64,000 nucleotides of DNA from Syntrophomonas sp. (GTDB taxonomy: Bacteria > Bacillota > Syntrophomonadia > Syntrophomonadales > Syntrophomonadaceae). The stretch covers positions 192,282 to 256,281 of the forward strand of contig JAENZE010000004.1 in the NCBI GenBank assembly GCA_016841425.1. The letters are read 5' to 3'. Under the pieces are notes generated by a model. The model searched no databases. It was not told the DNA's origin and was given only the letters and a program-made list of their open reading frames with translations. The first letter of the stretch is position 1. The number at the start of each line of letters is the position of its first letter. Shown piece after piece: positions 33,510 to 41,932 of the stretch. The position numbers were made by a program, and so were the translations under genes.

Positions 33510-33541
33510 GCCCCTTAAATAGGGGCATTATTATTTATTTT
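33510..33541 (+). terminator. Rho-independent terminator after the CoA-transferase
   Basis: GCCCCT and AGGGGC enclose TAAAT, followed by ATTATTATTTATTTT. It is nearly identical to the terminator at 25966, so the two regulatory cassettes seem duplicated. Confidence 0.75.
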
Positions 33542-33568
33542 AATAAATTATGCTACCTTCTTATTTAG

Positions 33569-33585
33569 CTGGCATATTATTTGCA
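33569..33585 (+). promoter_or_regulatory. Sigma-54 (-24/-12) promoter, second copy
   Basis: CTGGCATATTATTTGCA has GG and GC at the exact -24/-12 spacing and resembles the first copy. It lies 110 bases before paralogue B. Confidence 0.85.
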
Positions 33586-33694
33586 ACTACATAAAGACAA
33601 AGAGAGCAAGATGAAGGTAGTACCAAAGCAGCCCATTATGTGAATGTATTAACGAGAACAAATGTTTTTAGCAAGCAGAAAGGAGATGAAAATT

Positions 33695-34243
33695 ATGGCT
33701 AAAGTTTTAGAGAAAATGTCGAATTACTCCTGCGAAAGCGTCGCCAATGTGACACAGCCTGTTCCCTGTCCCCGTTCCATGAATGATGTGTATTCTACTG
33801 GTATCAATCTTCAGTATTATATTGGTGATATTTACCTGCAGTTAGCTGAAGTTAGCCAGGGAGAACTAAAAAAGCAGTACAAGAAGATGGCCGTTGCTGA
33901 GCTGGAAACAAAGCAGAAGATAGGTGAAGTCAATAATGCTCGTTTAAATGAATTATTGTACCATTTCTATAACAGCGGAGGGGCCATAATCGAACCGCCT
34001 CTATCTTCCAAGCAGTCCAAAGCCATACAGCCATTTTACAACCGGATTATGGACACCTTCACTAAGCAGGTGGAAAGTTCGCTGGTGCTAGCTGCTAATG
34101 GCAGTATCAATCCCGATAAGCTGAAAAGTATGATTAACTATGACATTATCGAGATGTACACCAATATGAGCAAACTATTTAAGGTGGATGAGATAGTAAA
34201 AGCCTTCAGTATTTTAATAACTATCAGGCAAAATGCTCGGTAA
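33695..34243 (+). CDS. Unknown-function helical protein, paralogue B
   Basis: The 182-residue protein starts MAKVLEKMSNYSCESVANVT, with GAAAGGAGATGAAAATT upstream of the ATG at 33695. Conserved with paralogue A are NARLNELL, FYNSGGA, FTKQVESS, VLAANG and YDIIEMYTNMSKLF. The N-terminus carries an extra Cys pattern (SCES, PCPRSMND). It shares the sigma-54/terminator cassette and is followed by a DUF2892-type membrane gene. The function is unknown. Confidence 0.75.
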   Translation: MAKVLEKMSNYSCESVANVTQPVPCPRSMNDVYSTGINLQYYIGDIYLQLAEVSQGELKKQYKKMAVAELETKQKIGEVNNARLNELLYHFYNSGGAIIEPPLSSKQSKAIQPFYNRIMDTFTKQVESSLVLAANGSINPDKLKSMINYDIIEMYTNMSKLFKVDEIVKAFSILITIRQNAR

Positions 34244-34311
34244 TCAAGATAATTTTGAGAAGTTAAACCTATAAACAGTAAACTAATTTTAAGAGAAAGG
34301 TGTGAGAGATT

Positions 34312-34587
34312 ATGTTAAGTCTAAAAAGCGTTATTTTCCGCTACGCTATATGTCTGGGCTGTTTCCTGCTCTCGGGCAGCGGCACAATTACTGGTTGGCC
34401 CGCAACCATATGCGGAGTATTCGGAACAATTGAATTAGCCTGTGCCTTACTCAGGTATTCACCCCTTTGTGAGCTCCTGGCCGTTTTTGGACTGAAAGTT
34501 CCAGAACTAGTTATGGCTGATAGCCTTAAATACAAACCAAATACTAATCCTATTCCAGCTTCACCATCGCTAAAGAAAGCGATCTAA
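34312..34587 (+). CDS. Small membrane protein, DUF2892/YgaP-like
   Basis: Two helices are visible in the 91 residues (FRYAICLGCFLLSGSG near 9 and TICGVFGTIELACALLRYSP near 32), followed by PLCELLAVFG, the pattern of the small YgaP-type DUF2892 transmembrane family. GAAAGGTGTGAGAG precedes the ATG. It is probably co-transcribed with paralogue B, 68 bases upstream. Confidence 0.6.
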   Translation: MLSLKSVIFRYAICLGCFLLSGSGTITGWPATICGVFGTIELACALLRYSPLCELLAVFGLKVPELVMADSLKYKPNTNPIPASPSLKKAI

Positions 34588-34613
34588 CTAAACCAATAAC
34601 ACCACACTCCTTT

Positions 34614-34643
34614 GAGTACCTCTATCCGGGGTACTCTTTTTTT
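34614..34643 (+). terminator. Rho-independent terminator
   Basis: GAGTACC and GGTACTC enclose nine bases, followed by seven T residues. It ends the paralogue B/DUF2892 transcript. Confidence 0.85.
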
Positions 34644-34803
34644 AGTACATCGGCAGCAGGCAGCTTCATGACAGCCCATAGGTCTAACTGCTCCTTTTCT
34701 GCTAAAAGGGATGAATTTATGAACCTTAACCCCGCCGTGCATGAGAATATTCATTTGCGGTACAATCTAATTAACAGTAACTAGATTAAAGGAGCCAATA
34801 GGC

Positions 34804-35292
34804 ATGGCAAATAAAAGAACCTTCAGAAGCTTCAGCCAGTTCTGGCAGGAACTGTTTTTCATGCTGAAAAACCGTAAACAGATCAGGGCAGCGATGCGAA
34901 ATAGTCACATATTACCAGCCTTCCGGGAGCGGCTTATGCTGGCGGTGACATCAGTTAATGATTGCCGTTATTGTTCTTATTATCATATCCAGCTGGCTTT
35001 ACAAGAAGGTATAAGCAGCGAAGAAGCCAGTAAACTGCTGCAGGGCAGTTTTGAGAGTTGTCCGTCTGAAGAAGCTCCAGCCCTGCTATATGCACAGCAC
35101 TGGGCAGAAAGCGATGGTAACCCCAGCAGTGAAGCTGTTCAAAGAATCATTGATAATTATGGTGAACAGACCCTGCATGACATCGATATACTTCTGCATA
35201 TGATCCGTATGGGTAATTATATGGGGAATGCAGTAGATATTATTCACGAAAAGATGCCTCTAAGAAAAAAACACCGCCCGCAGGCACCATAG
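34804..35292 (+). CDS. AhpD-like carboxymuconolactone decarboxylase-family protein
   Basis: The 162-residue protein shows the AhpD redox motif CRYCSYYHIQLA near residue 60, preceded by RERLMLAVTSVND. This CxxC-H arrangement supports peroxide-related or thiol redox chemistry rather than decarboxylation. The C-terminus has a second helical half (ILLHMIRMGNYMGNAVD). GGAGCCAATAGGC precedes the ATG. Confidence 0.85.
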   Translation: MANKRTFRSFSQFWQELFFMLKNRKQIRAAMRNSHILPAFRERLMLAVTSVNDCRYCSYYHIQLALQEGISSEEASKLLQGSFESCPSEEAPALLYAQHWAESDGNPSSEAVQRIIDNYGEQTLHDIDILLHMIRMGNYMGNAVDIIHEKMPLRKKHRPQAP

Positions 35293-35305
35293 TTCAGATC
35301 GAAAA

Positions 35306-35641
35306 TACCAGGGCGAAGAGATACTTACCTTTGTACCCACCAAACAATATTCGAACCTGGTCTTATGTTCAGCAGAACTGGTAATAGGAACCACCTATAA
35401 TGTTTACTATGGAGACACCTCTAGCCTGCACAATCAACTTCCAACTGCTCGCCTGGTTTACGATGAATGTGCATGCTTTCTTTGGTCTTGGTTGTGTACT
35501 GCTGATAATGATGACAGAACAGGGGTAGTGCATATTTGGATTCTACAAGAAGAATCATCAACTGGCTCTCTACTATCCGGAAACGCGGCTCATTATGACC
35601 GGATTTGTGGCTCTTATTTCCCGGAACAATGGCTCATTTAG
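35306..35641 (+). pseudogene. Decayed carbohydrate-binding protein tail (Cthe_2159-like)
   Basis: A frame without a start codon begins YQGEEILTFVPTKQYSNLVL and continues SAELVIGTTYNVYYGDT, matching the C-terminal end of Cthe_2159/DUF4353-type carbohydrate-binding proteins. The remaining 70 codons look unrelated. It is probably a remnant. Confidence 0.55.
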
Positions 35642-35816
35642 AGCCGGATTATTCACAGTTCTTCTGGTTGCGTGAGCTTCTGTAGTGGAAATATAAAAGG
35701 GATAGATTTTGAAGACATTGAAAGATGAGAGGCTATCCACAAGATAGTTTGCGCGATTAACAAGTAATTAGCAGCGGTATTATTTTAAAGGCATAAGCCA
35801 AAACTGGCGAACCGCA

Positions 35817-35860
35817 AGAACCGTCCCCTTGGTTATAAAGAACCGTCCCCTTGGTTATAA
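35817..35860. repeat. Two tandem copies of a 22-bp unit
   Basis: AGAACCGTCCCCTTGGTTATAA occurs twice in direct order. The core ACCGTCCCC is similar to the GGACGGTCC repeats at the right end of the window, and such motifs are common as REP-like elements in related Firmicutes. Confidence 0.8.
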
Positions 35861-35960
35861 TAATGTAATTTTATCGGAAATTAAAAGGGAATATTTTACA
35901 CTGTGAAGAAATAGTCTAATCATTAGGTTATTATGTGGGAATAGAATTGAATTTGTATAG

Positions 35961-36173
35961 ATGAAAGAGATCGGCTACCGAGATTTTTCCAGGGATAATT
36001 ATAAATCAGAGATATTAAGTATGCTTACCTCTTTTAAACAAAAGATCTCTCTAAATGATTACGGAGAACTGTGCTCACTTTGTGAAGAAGTGTTAAATGG
36101 TCAAGTATTCGATGATGCTAGCTTTAATAAATTTTGTAAAAAATTATCCTTGGGAATAGAAGAGACTGAATAA
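35961..36173 (+). CDS. Possible small protein of unknown function
   Basis: The 70-residue frame starts MKEIGYRDFSRDNYKSEILS. It is acidic and helical, with two Cys near residues 39-42 (CSLC). No ribosome site is obvious. It could be a real small gene or a remnant. Confidence 0.4.
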   Translation: MKEIGYRDFSRDNYKSEILSMLTSFKQKISLNDYGELCSLCEEVLNGQVFDDASFNKFCKKLSLGIEETE

Positions 36174-36318
36174 ATATAGCTTTTGACATAACTCTAGCTT
36201 CTTGTAATGTTTATTGGGACTACCGATTTGGCTAATAACATGAAGCCCGGATATAAGTCATTGATACTAATTATTTATATAACACGCAGATAGACAGAAA
36301 TTTAGAGGAGGTAGGAGG

Positions 36319-36669
36319 ATGTCATTTTCGGAAATAAGTATTTATCAGGTAAAGCCAGATAAGACGAATGAGTTTGAAGCTATTATGACAGAAGCTGTTC
36401 AAATGATGAAAGTAATAGACGGTTGTCAATCTCTTCGACTTATACAGCGTACACACTATATAAAGGATATGAAAACTATTAAGGATGGGCTTCAACCTGA
36501 CAAACTTACTCGTATTGTAAAATGTGTTCGCTATGCACTCTACTGGGAATTCGATACAGATAAAAATTATGGTAAAGCTCAAAAACAGTTGTATGAAAAT
36601 CATTGGAAAGCGATAGAAAAGTGCTTGATTGTTCCGCATGATAAAATCTTAGGTGAAGTAATCATTTAA
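36319..36669 (+). CDS. ABM-like (antibiotic biosynthesis monooxygenase fold) protein
   Basis: The 116-residue protein starts MSFSEISIYQVKPDKTNEFE, and a later YALYWEFDTDKNYGKAQKQL segment fits the paired strand-helix layout of the ABM-type dimeric ferredoxin fold. GAGGAGGTAGGAGG precedes the ATG. Enzymatic role unknown. Confidence 0.6.
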   Translation: MSFSEISIYQVKPDKTNEFEAIMTEAVQMMKVIDGCQSLRLIQRTHYIKDMKTIKDGLQPDKLTRIVKCVRYALYWEFDTDKNYGKAQKQLYENHWKAIEKCLIVPHDKILGEVII

Positions 36670-36783
36670 CAGTACAAGACCGCTTAATTCTCTTATCGGT
36701 ATAACGTAAAAATGGGAGTTCCAATTTGAAAGAATGTTTTAATTCCTTATGTATTAGCGATAGTGAAAGGAATAGCAATAAGT

Positions 36784-37284
36784 ATGAAAAAAGGAATAAA
36801 ATTTTATAATGTGCTGTTTCCATTATGGTTTCTGCTGATATTTCCAATATCTTGGCTTGTTGTCTTGCCTGCTAATTTTCTGATTGATAGTATAGTACTG
36901 CTTATGACACTTAAATTACTAAAGCAGCATGATATTTTGAACACTTATAAGAAATTAATTATTAAAGTATGGATATTTGGTTTCTTATCAGATTTTATCA
37001 GTGCAGGATTTATGTTTTTGACCCAGATTGTTGAATTTGGGGATTGGTGGTATCATCACATCGCGAACCCAGTGGCTTATAATCCATTTGATAACCCGTA
37101 CTCGTTATTTTATGTTCTGTTAGCTATTATCATAGCGGCAGTATTTATTTATTTCTTTAATATAAGGTACTCATTCAATAAAATGGGAACTGATACTGCT
37201 GCTAAGAAGCAGATTGCTCTAAGTCTTGCCATTTTCACAGCACCGTATATTCTGCTGTTCCCCAGTCAAGTGCTATATAAGTAG
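36784..37284 (+). CDS. Integral membrane protein of unknown function
   Basis: The ATG at 36784 gives 166 residues with about four or five helices (VLFPLWFLLIFPISWLVVLP, IVLLMTLKLL, FGFLSDFISAGFMFL, LFYVLLAIIIAAVFIYFF and a C-terminal one). No family is recognised. Confidence 0.6.
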   Translation: MKKGIKFYNVLFPLWFLLIFPISWLVVLPANFLIDSIVLLMTLKLLKQHDILNTYKKLIIKVWIFGFLSDFISAGFMFLTQIVEFGDWWYHHIANPVAYNPFDNPYSLFYVLLAIIIAAVFIYFFNIRYSFNKMGTDTAAKKQIALSLAIFTAPYILLFPSQVLYK

Positions 37285-37450
37285 AGATATTGTTTAGCAA
37301 CCGATTACGTATCAAAGTTAATATATCAACTTCCATCGTCCATACTTTAAGCTACCTAGTAGGTTAATAATGGGTATATGAACGATTAAAGTGGCATTTC
37401 TTATTATTTATATATGTGTTTATAGCAATCAATTGAAAGAAGGTCATAAA

Positions 37451-38032
37451 ATGAACACGAATGTCTCAATCAGGATGGCAACAGAGGGGGACGTAGATGA
37501 AATTTTAAAAATTTATTCCCCCTATGTTTCGGATACTGCCATCACTTTTGAATACGCCATACCATCCATTGCTGAGTTTTCACGGCGAATTAAGGACACC
37601 TTGCAGATGTATCCCTACATCGTTGCTTTGGTAGAGAAGAACATTGTTGGCTATGCATATGCATCGGCTTTTAAAGAACGTGCGGCATACAGTTGGGCGG
37701 TTGAAACCACCATCTATCTGAAACAAGATTACAGGGGTAAGGGCCTGGGCAAAAAGTTATATCTTGCCTTAGAGGAAATTCTGAAACGCCAGAACATTAT
37801 CAACCTGAACGCCTGCATTGCATATACATCTGTTGAGGATGTACATCTCGACAACACAAGCATGGCTTTTCATGAACAATTAGGGTATTCAAAGGTAGCC
37901 CACTTTACGAAATGCGGTTATAAATTCAACACTTGGTACGATATGATCTGGATGGAAAAGATGCTTGGAGAGCATCCAGACGCGCCTAATCCGGTCATTC
38001 CAATAGTGGAAATTCAAGCACTAAGAACATGA
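37451..38032 (+). CDS. GNAT acetyltransferase, phosphinothricin-type
   Basis: This 193-residue enzyme has the GNAT acetyl-CoA motif LKQDYRGKGLGKKLYLALEE near residue 100 and the typical ends of the Pat/YncA group (TSMAFHEQLGYSKVAHFTKC, then YDMIWMEK). GAAGGTCATAAA lies before the ATG at 37451. It probably acetylates a primary amine such as an amino acid analogue. Confidence 0.88.
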   Translation: MNTNVSIRMATEGDVDEILKIYSPYVSDTAITFEYAIPSIAEFSRRIKDTLQMYPYIVALVEKNIVGYAYASAFKERAAYSWAVETTIYLKQDYRGKGLGKKLYLALEEILKRQNIINLNACIAYTSVEDVHLDNTSMAFHEQLGYSKVAHFTKCGYKFNTWYDMIWMEKMLGEHPDAPNPVIPIVEIQALRT

Positions 38033-38204
38033 CTCTAAGTTTAGTATTGTGAATATGTTAAGTATGAGCATAATCTGAATGACTATAGAAATTATTGAAC
38101 TTCCGCTAATCCATATTGCCTACTGTACTAATGTCAAAAACGGGCAGTGATATAAAATCAAGATATATGGACAATAAAGAGTTAATGTGGAAAGAAGGAT
38201 ATTA

Positions 38205-38464
38205 ATGAAGCATGAATGGAGAAAGCAAGAAAAGAATTTGTATATGCCAAACCGGAGATAATAACTGTTCCCAGACATAAGTTTTTTCTAATAGAAGGAA
38301 GAGGAAATCCCAACAATGAAGAATTCCAGAAAAGAGTAGAGGTTCTCTATTCATTGGCATATACTGTTCGAATGATGCCTAAGCAAGGGTATACCCCGGA
38401 TGGATATTTTGAATACACCGTTTATCCGTTGGAAGGATTATGGGACTTGACTGAAAGAGGGTAA
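38205..38464 (+). pseudogene. GyrI-like domain protein with frameshift and truncation
   Basis: The frame starting at 38205 reads MKHEWRKQEKNLYMP and then stops, while the next frame continues the family sequence KPEIITVPRHKFFLIEGRGN and ends early at YPLEGLWDLTERG. GyrI-like proteins are usually about 200 residues, so both a frameshift near 38250 and a premature stop are present. Confidence 0.7.
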
Positions 38465-38487
38465 ATTGGCCTGCACCGTTGGGCCTA

Positions 38488-39339
38488 TTATTCTTTAAAA
38501 TCCGGTTCTGGAGACCAGGGATAAAAATCTGGCATATCTGTCTGGGGGCTCATAGTAAAATTGGGCAATCTCTTTTCCAGGAAAGCTGAAATACCTTCTG
38601 CAGCGTCGGGCCGCTGTCCAAGCCAGTGAAAACATTTTGATTCTACTCTGTGGGCTGCCATGGGATGTTCAGCACCCACCATACTCCATATTAATTGACG
38701 GGTTAGGGCAGCAGACACCGGTGCGACATTTCGGGCGATCTCCAGGGCGATGGCCCGGGCAGTGGTTACTACTTCTTCTGGTTCAACCACCTTACTCACC
38801 AAACCACAATTCAGAGCTTCCTGAGCAGAAAATATTCTTCCTGTGAGAGCCCATTCCAGGGCATTGCCAACACCAATAATTCGAGACAAAAACCAGGAAC
38901 TACATGCATCAACAACAATTCCCCGGCGAGCAAAAACTATGCCCATTCTCGCCGTAGCAGAAGCAATGCGGATATCCATTGGCAGCGTCATGGTTAATCC
39001 TATTCCTACCGCAGGACCATTGATAGCAGCAATAATAGGTTTTTTTAAATTATAAATGCGTAAAGCTAGTATGCCTCCACCATCCCGGTGCTCATCCTGT
39101 GAAACTTCATTGTAATTAAAAGTTGATTCTCCATCTTCTAAATCCATTCCAGCACAAAATCCGCGGCCTTCTCCGGTAACAATAATTGCTCTTATATTAT
39201 CATCCTCTTCTGCACGATTAAGAGCATCGATAATTTCGCCGCGCATAAACCTGGTATAGGCGTTTAAACGGTCCGGACGGTTAAGTGTAATCGTTAGTAC
39301 CCGTTCTTCGACTTCATACTTGATCTGTTCGTAACTCAT
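38488..39339 (-). CDS. Enoyl-CoA hydratase/isomerase family protein
   Basis: The 283-residue protein is a crotonase-fold enzyme (VTGEGRGFCAGMDL near residue 60, AAINGPAVGIGLTMTLPMDI near 105, RRGIVVDACSSWFLSRIIG near 140). The catalytic glutamate of classic hydratases at the second position is not conserved (VVDACSS), so isomerase or another activity is possible. The ATG at 39339 has AAGGAGG eight bases upstream. It is not next to other beta-oxidation genes. Confidence 0.85.
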   Translation of the reverse strand: MSYEQIKYEVEERVLTITLNRPDRLNAYTRFMRGEIIDALNRAEEDDNIRAIIVTGEGRGFCAGMDLEDGESTFNYNEVSQDEHRDGGGILALRIYNLKKPIIAAINGPAVGIGLTMTLPMDIRIASATARMGIVFARRGIVVDACSSWFLSRIIGVGNALEWALTGRIFSAQEALNCGLVSKVVEPEEVVTTARAIALEIARNVAPVSAALTRQLIWSMVGAEHPMAAHRVESKCFHWLGQRPDAAEGISAFLEKRLPNFTMSPQTDMPDFYPWSPEPDFKE

Positions 39340-39483
39340 AAACATTCCTCCTTGGTTATATATAGCTGCATTTGAAACGCGTCCGCTTATGACATTATAG
39401 CACTTAAGAATTATCAAGGGGACAACAGGTTGTGTCACAATATTACTCTGCCATCCCCTGGCATCCTTGGTGACAGGGGATAA

Positions 39484-39530
39484 TTGACGTACACATTAAC
39501 ATATGTTACTATTATCATATGTTAATGTGT
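39484..39530 (+). promoter_or_regulatory. PadR promoter with perfect 15-bp operator
   Basis: TTGACG and TACTAT are 17 bases apart. ACACATTAACATATG and its exact complement CATATGTTAATGTGT (39491-39505 and 39516-39530) flank ten bases and overlap the -10 box, so the adjacent PadR protein probably represses itself here. Confidence 0.8.
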
Positions 39531-39545
39531 ATTGGAGGTCGCACT

Positions 39546-40463
39546 ATGTCAATTAAACATGCAATTTTAGGTGTATTGAGTTATAAACCATCAACTGGTT
39601 ACGAACTAAAAAAGATTTTCGAAGAATCATCATTTATGTACTGGTCGGGCAACAATAACCAGATATATAAAGCCCTGGTAGAACTGCTTGATGAAGATCT
39701 AGTTAGTAATGAGGTACAGCATCAGACAGGCTCTCCTTCAAGGAAGATATATACCATAACTGAGGAAGGAGCTGCTGAACTGAAAGAGTGGGTCCTTTCA
39801 ATTCCAGATGTACCTGAGTTTAAGAAGACCTTTCTGGTTCAGCTGGCTTGGGCCGATCAATTAAATATTGATGAAATAGATCTTTTACTATCACGATATG
39901 AAAATGAAATTATGATGAAGCTCTTTATGGAGCAGGAAAAAATAAGAAGAGGTATTTTTTCTCCTGATAGAAGTGCCAGGGAGAGATATATATGGGAGAT
40001 GATAGGTGATAATATAATCTCATCATATAGGAATGAATTAAGTTGGATTCTAAAATTACGTCAGGAGCTTACGGAAGATATAAAAACGGAGGTTAATAAA
40101 ATGAATTATAGAGTGATTGAGTATAACAATAAAAATTTAGTAGAATGTCTTTCTGTCCCGAGAGCATTAAGCACTGAGCAGGATGCTCTGGATCTTATTG
40201 CGGTATGTGGTGAAAATGATACCAATTTGCTTATACTCCATGCTGCAGTTCTTTCAGATGATTTTTTTAAACTCAGAACTGGTATAGCAGGACAGATGCT
40301 TCAGAAATTCATCAATTATCACGTAACAGTTGCTGCAGTTATACCCGAAGAAATAGCCATTAAAGGCAGTTTAAAAAAAATGTTGAGCGAGTCCAACAAG
40401 GGCCGGCATTTTAGGACATTTAGCAGCAGTAATGACGCTCAGGACTGGCTTTTTAGCCTCTAG
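39546..40463 (+). CDS. PadR-family regulator fused to a DUF4180 domain
   Basis: The 305-residue protein joins a PadR winged helix (residues 1-80: AILGVLSYKPSTGYELKKIF, GSPSRKIYTITEEGAAELKE), an amphipathic effector region, and a C-terminal DUF4180 domain (about 185-305: MNYRVIEYNNKNLVECLSVP, and a terminal NDAQDWLFSL). The ATG at 39546 follows TTGGAGGTCGCACT. It lies directly behind its likely operator. The DUF4180 ligand is unknown. Confidence 0.88.
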   Translation: MSIKHAILGVLSYKPSTGYELKKIFEESSFMYWSGNNNQIYKALVELLDEDLVSNEVQHQTGSPSRKIYTITEEGAAELKEWVLSIPDVPEFKKTFLVQLAWADQLNIDEIDLLLSRYENEIMMKLFMEQEKIRRGIFSPDRSARERYIWEMIGDNIISSYRNELSWILKLRQELTEDIKTEVNKMNYRVIEYNNKNLVECLSVPRALSTEQDALDLIAVCGENDTNLLILHAAVLSDDFFKLRTGIAGQMLQKFINYHVTVAAVIPEEIAIKGSLKKMLSESNKGRHFRTFSSSNDAQDWLFSL

Positions 40464-40529
40464 TGAAACTATACTCCTATTGTACGTAATGGCAAACTGG
40501 CGACCGTAGGATACCGGCCTTTTTCCAAC

Positions 40530-41069
40530 CTAGGAAATATATCGTTGCAGAGTATGTATATGATTCAACGGCCAGTAGGTGACAAAGGCCTTTCCGATAA
40601 GGTGGTCACGGGTAAGCCAGGCACCCCACAGGTGGCTGTCATAACTGGAATTACGATTATCTCCCATTACGAAATAGCTGTCCGGAGGAACGACTACCGG
40701 ACCAAATTGATAATTCATAGGTGCTGCCACATAAGGTTCCTCTTGTACCTGATCATTAACATATAATTGACCATTTTTTACTTCCACCTTATCGCCTGGA
40801 ACAGCAACCAGTCTTTTTACGAAATCATCCTTAGCGTGGATTTCAGCAGGTGGTTGAAATACTATAATATCTCCCTTTTGGGGTTCTTCAAAATGGTATA
40901 TCAATTTGTTAACCATAAGGCGGTCCTGGAGTTGGATAGTCGGCAGCATCGACCCGGTTGGAACTATCCGCCCTTCAATGATCCAGGTTTTCAAAACCAT
41001 GGCCAGAACAAAGGAAATAAGTATGATACTGAATAATTCTTTTATAAACCCGCGAAATTGGTTATTCAT
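40530..41069 (-). CDS. lepB: Signal peptidase I
   Basis: This 179-residue membrane serine protease removes signal peptides. An N-terminal helix (FIKELFSIILISFVLAMVLK) is followed by the Ser-Lys dyad: PTGSMLPT near residue 40 and DDFVKRLVAVPGD near 85. The conserved GDNRNSSYDSHLWG closes the fold. It overlaps the anti-sigma-like gene by eight bases in an operon with an ECF sigma gene. Confidence 0.93.
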   Translation of the reverse strand: MNNQFRGFIKELFSIILISFVLAMVLKTWIIEGRIVPTGSMLPTIQLQDRLMVNKLIYHFEEPQKGDIIVFQPPAEIHAKDDFVKRLVAVPGDKVEVKNGQLYVNDQVQEEPYVAAPMNYQFGPVVVPPDSYFVMGDNRNSSYDSHLWGAWLTRDHLIGKAFVTYWPLNHIHTLQRYIS

Positions 41070-41430
41070 AATTCACCTCGAAACATTTTTTGATCTGGAT
41101 CGGAAACCCATACATCAGGGGAAGGCAGGTTAAAACAGCCATCAAAGCAAAGGCTTGGGCAAGCGCAATTTGTGGCTGAGAAATTTGGCTGTTGATATGA
41201 GCAGCGGCGGCAACCGGGCAGCCGGCAAAAAGCAGCCATATACAGGCCATGATAGCTGCTGCAAATCCACAAGCGGTACGGGTCAATCGTTTTTTTCGTT
41301 CCTTTAATACCAAATGGGCAATGATTTCGTGCAGCTGAGCAGATTTACCTGCTGGCAAATCCCCCTGTTCAGCCCAACTATTAAGAGCTCTTTTCATCCA
41401 GATATCCACATCATCTGGTGCCATTTTCAT
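41062..41430 (-). CDS. Putative anti-sigma membrane protein
   Basis: A cytoplasmic N-terminal part (residues 1-50) is followed by two membrane helices (CGFAAAIMACIWLLFAG near 54, and FALMAVLTCLPLMYGF near 94). It overlaps both the ECF sigma gene and the signal peptidase gene. The topology and position are those of anti-sigma factors, though no zinc-binding motif is seen. Confidence 0.55.
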   Translation of the reverse strand: MKMAPDDVDIWMKRALNSWAEQGDLPAGKSAQLHEIIAHLVLKERKKRLTRTACGFAAAIMACIWLLFAGCPVAAAAHINSQISQPQIALAQAFALMAVLTCLPLMYGFPIQIKKCFEVNYE

Positions 41431-41932
41431 TATATTTAGCTCCTTTCAAGTTATCATCCTGCAGCCTCTGCCGCATGCGGGTATGAGCAGTATTAAGACG
41501 GGACTTGACCGTTCCCAGGGAGATACCCAGATCTATGGCAATCTCGTTCAGGGTAAAGTCACCCAGATACCTCAGAATAATTACTTTGCGATGTTCCTCT
41601 CCTAGCTCCAGGACTATATCCCATACCAAGCTGAAATCCTGTCTATCATATTCAGGAATCTCCAGGATACCTGTCATTTCTTGCGGGTCAATTGGCGTTA
41701 TTCGCTTACGAGCTTTTAAGATATTCAAGCTTTGATTGACTAGTATTCTCTTTATCCAGGCCGGAAAAGCTGTGGCTCCACCTTTTAAAGTACTCCTTTT
41801 AAGCCAGGCTTTCTCTACCGTCTGCTGCATAGAATCCCATGCATCCTGCTCATTACCTAGTACAGCCAGGGCGATGCGAAAGAGCTTGCCTTCTTCCTTT
41901 TTTAATAATCTCAAGAACTCGTCCTCAACCAA
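41411..41932 (-). CDS. ECF-type RNA polymerase sigma factor
   Basis: The 173-residue protein has region 2 (RIALAVLGNEQDAWDSMQQT, then FPAWIKRILVNQSLNIL) and region 4 (EHRKVIILRYLGDFTLNEIA, then SLGTVKSRLNTAHTRM). It should direct a small regulon, perhaps including the downstream signal peptidase. No operator is evident. The start context is the first ATG or GTG of a tight operon. Confidence 0.9.
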   Translation of the reverse strand: MVEDEFLRLLKKEEGKLFRIALAVLGNEQDAWDSMQQTVEKAWLKRSTLKGGATAFPAWIKRILVNQSLNILKARKRITPIDPQEMTGILEIPEYDRQDFSLVWDIVLELGEEHRKVIILRYLGDFTLNEIAIDLGISLGTVKSRLNTAHTRMRQRLQDDNLKGAKYNENGTR

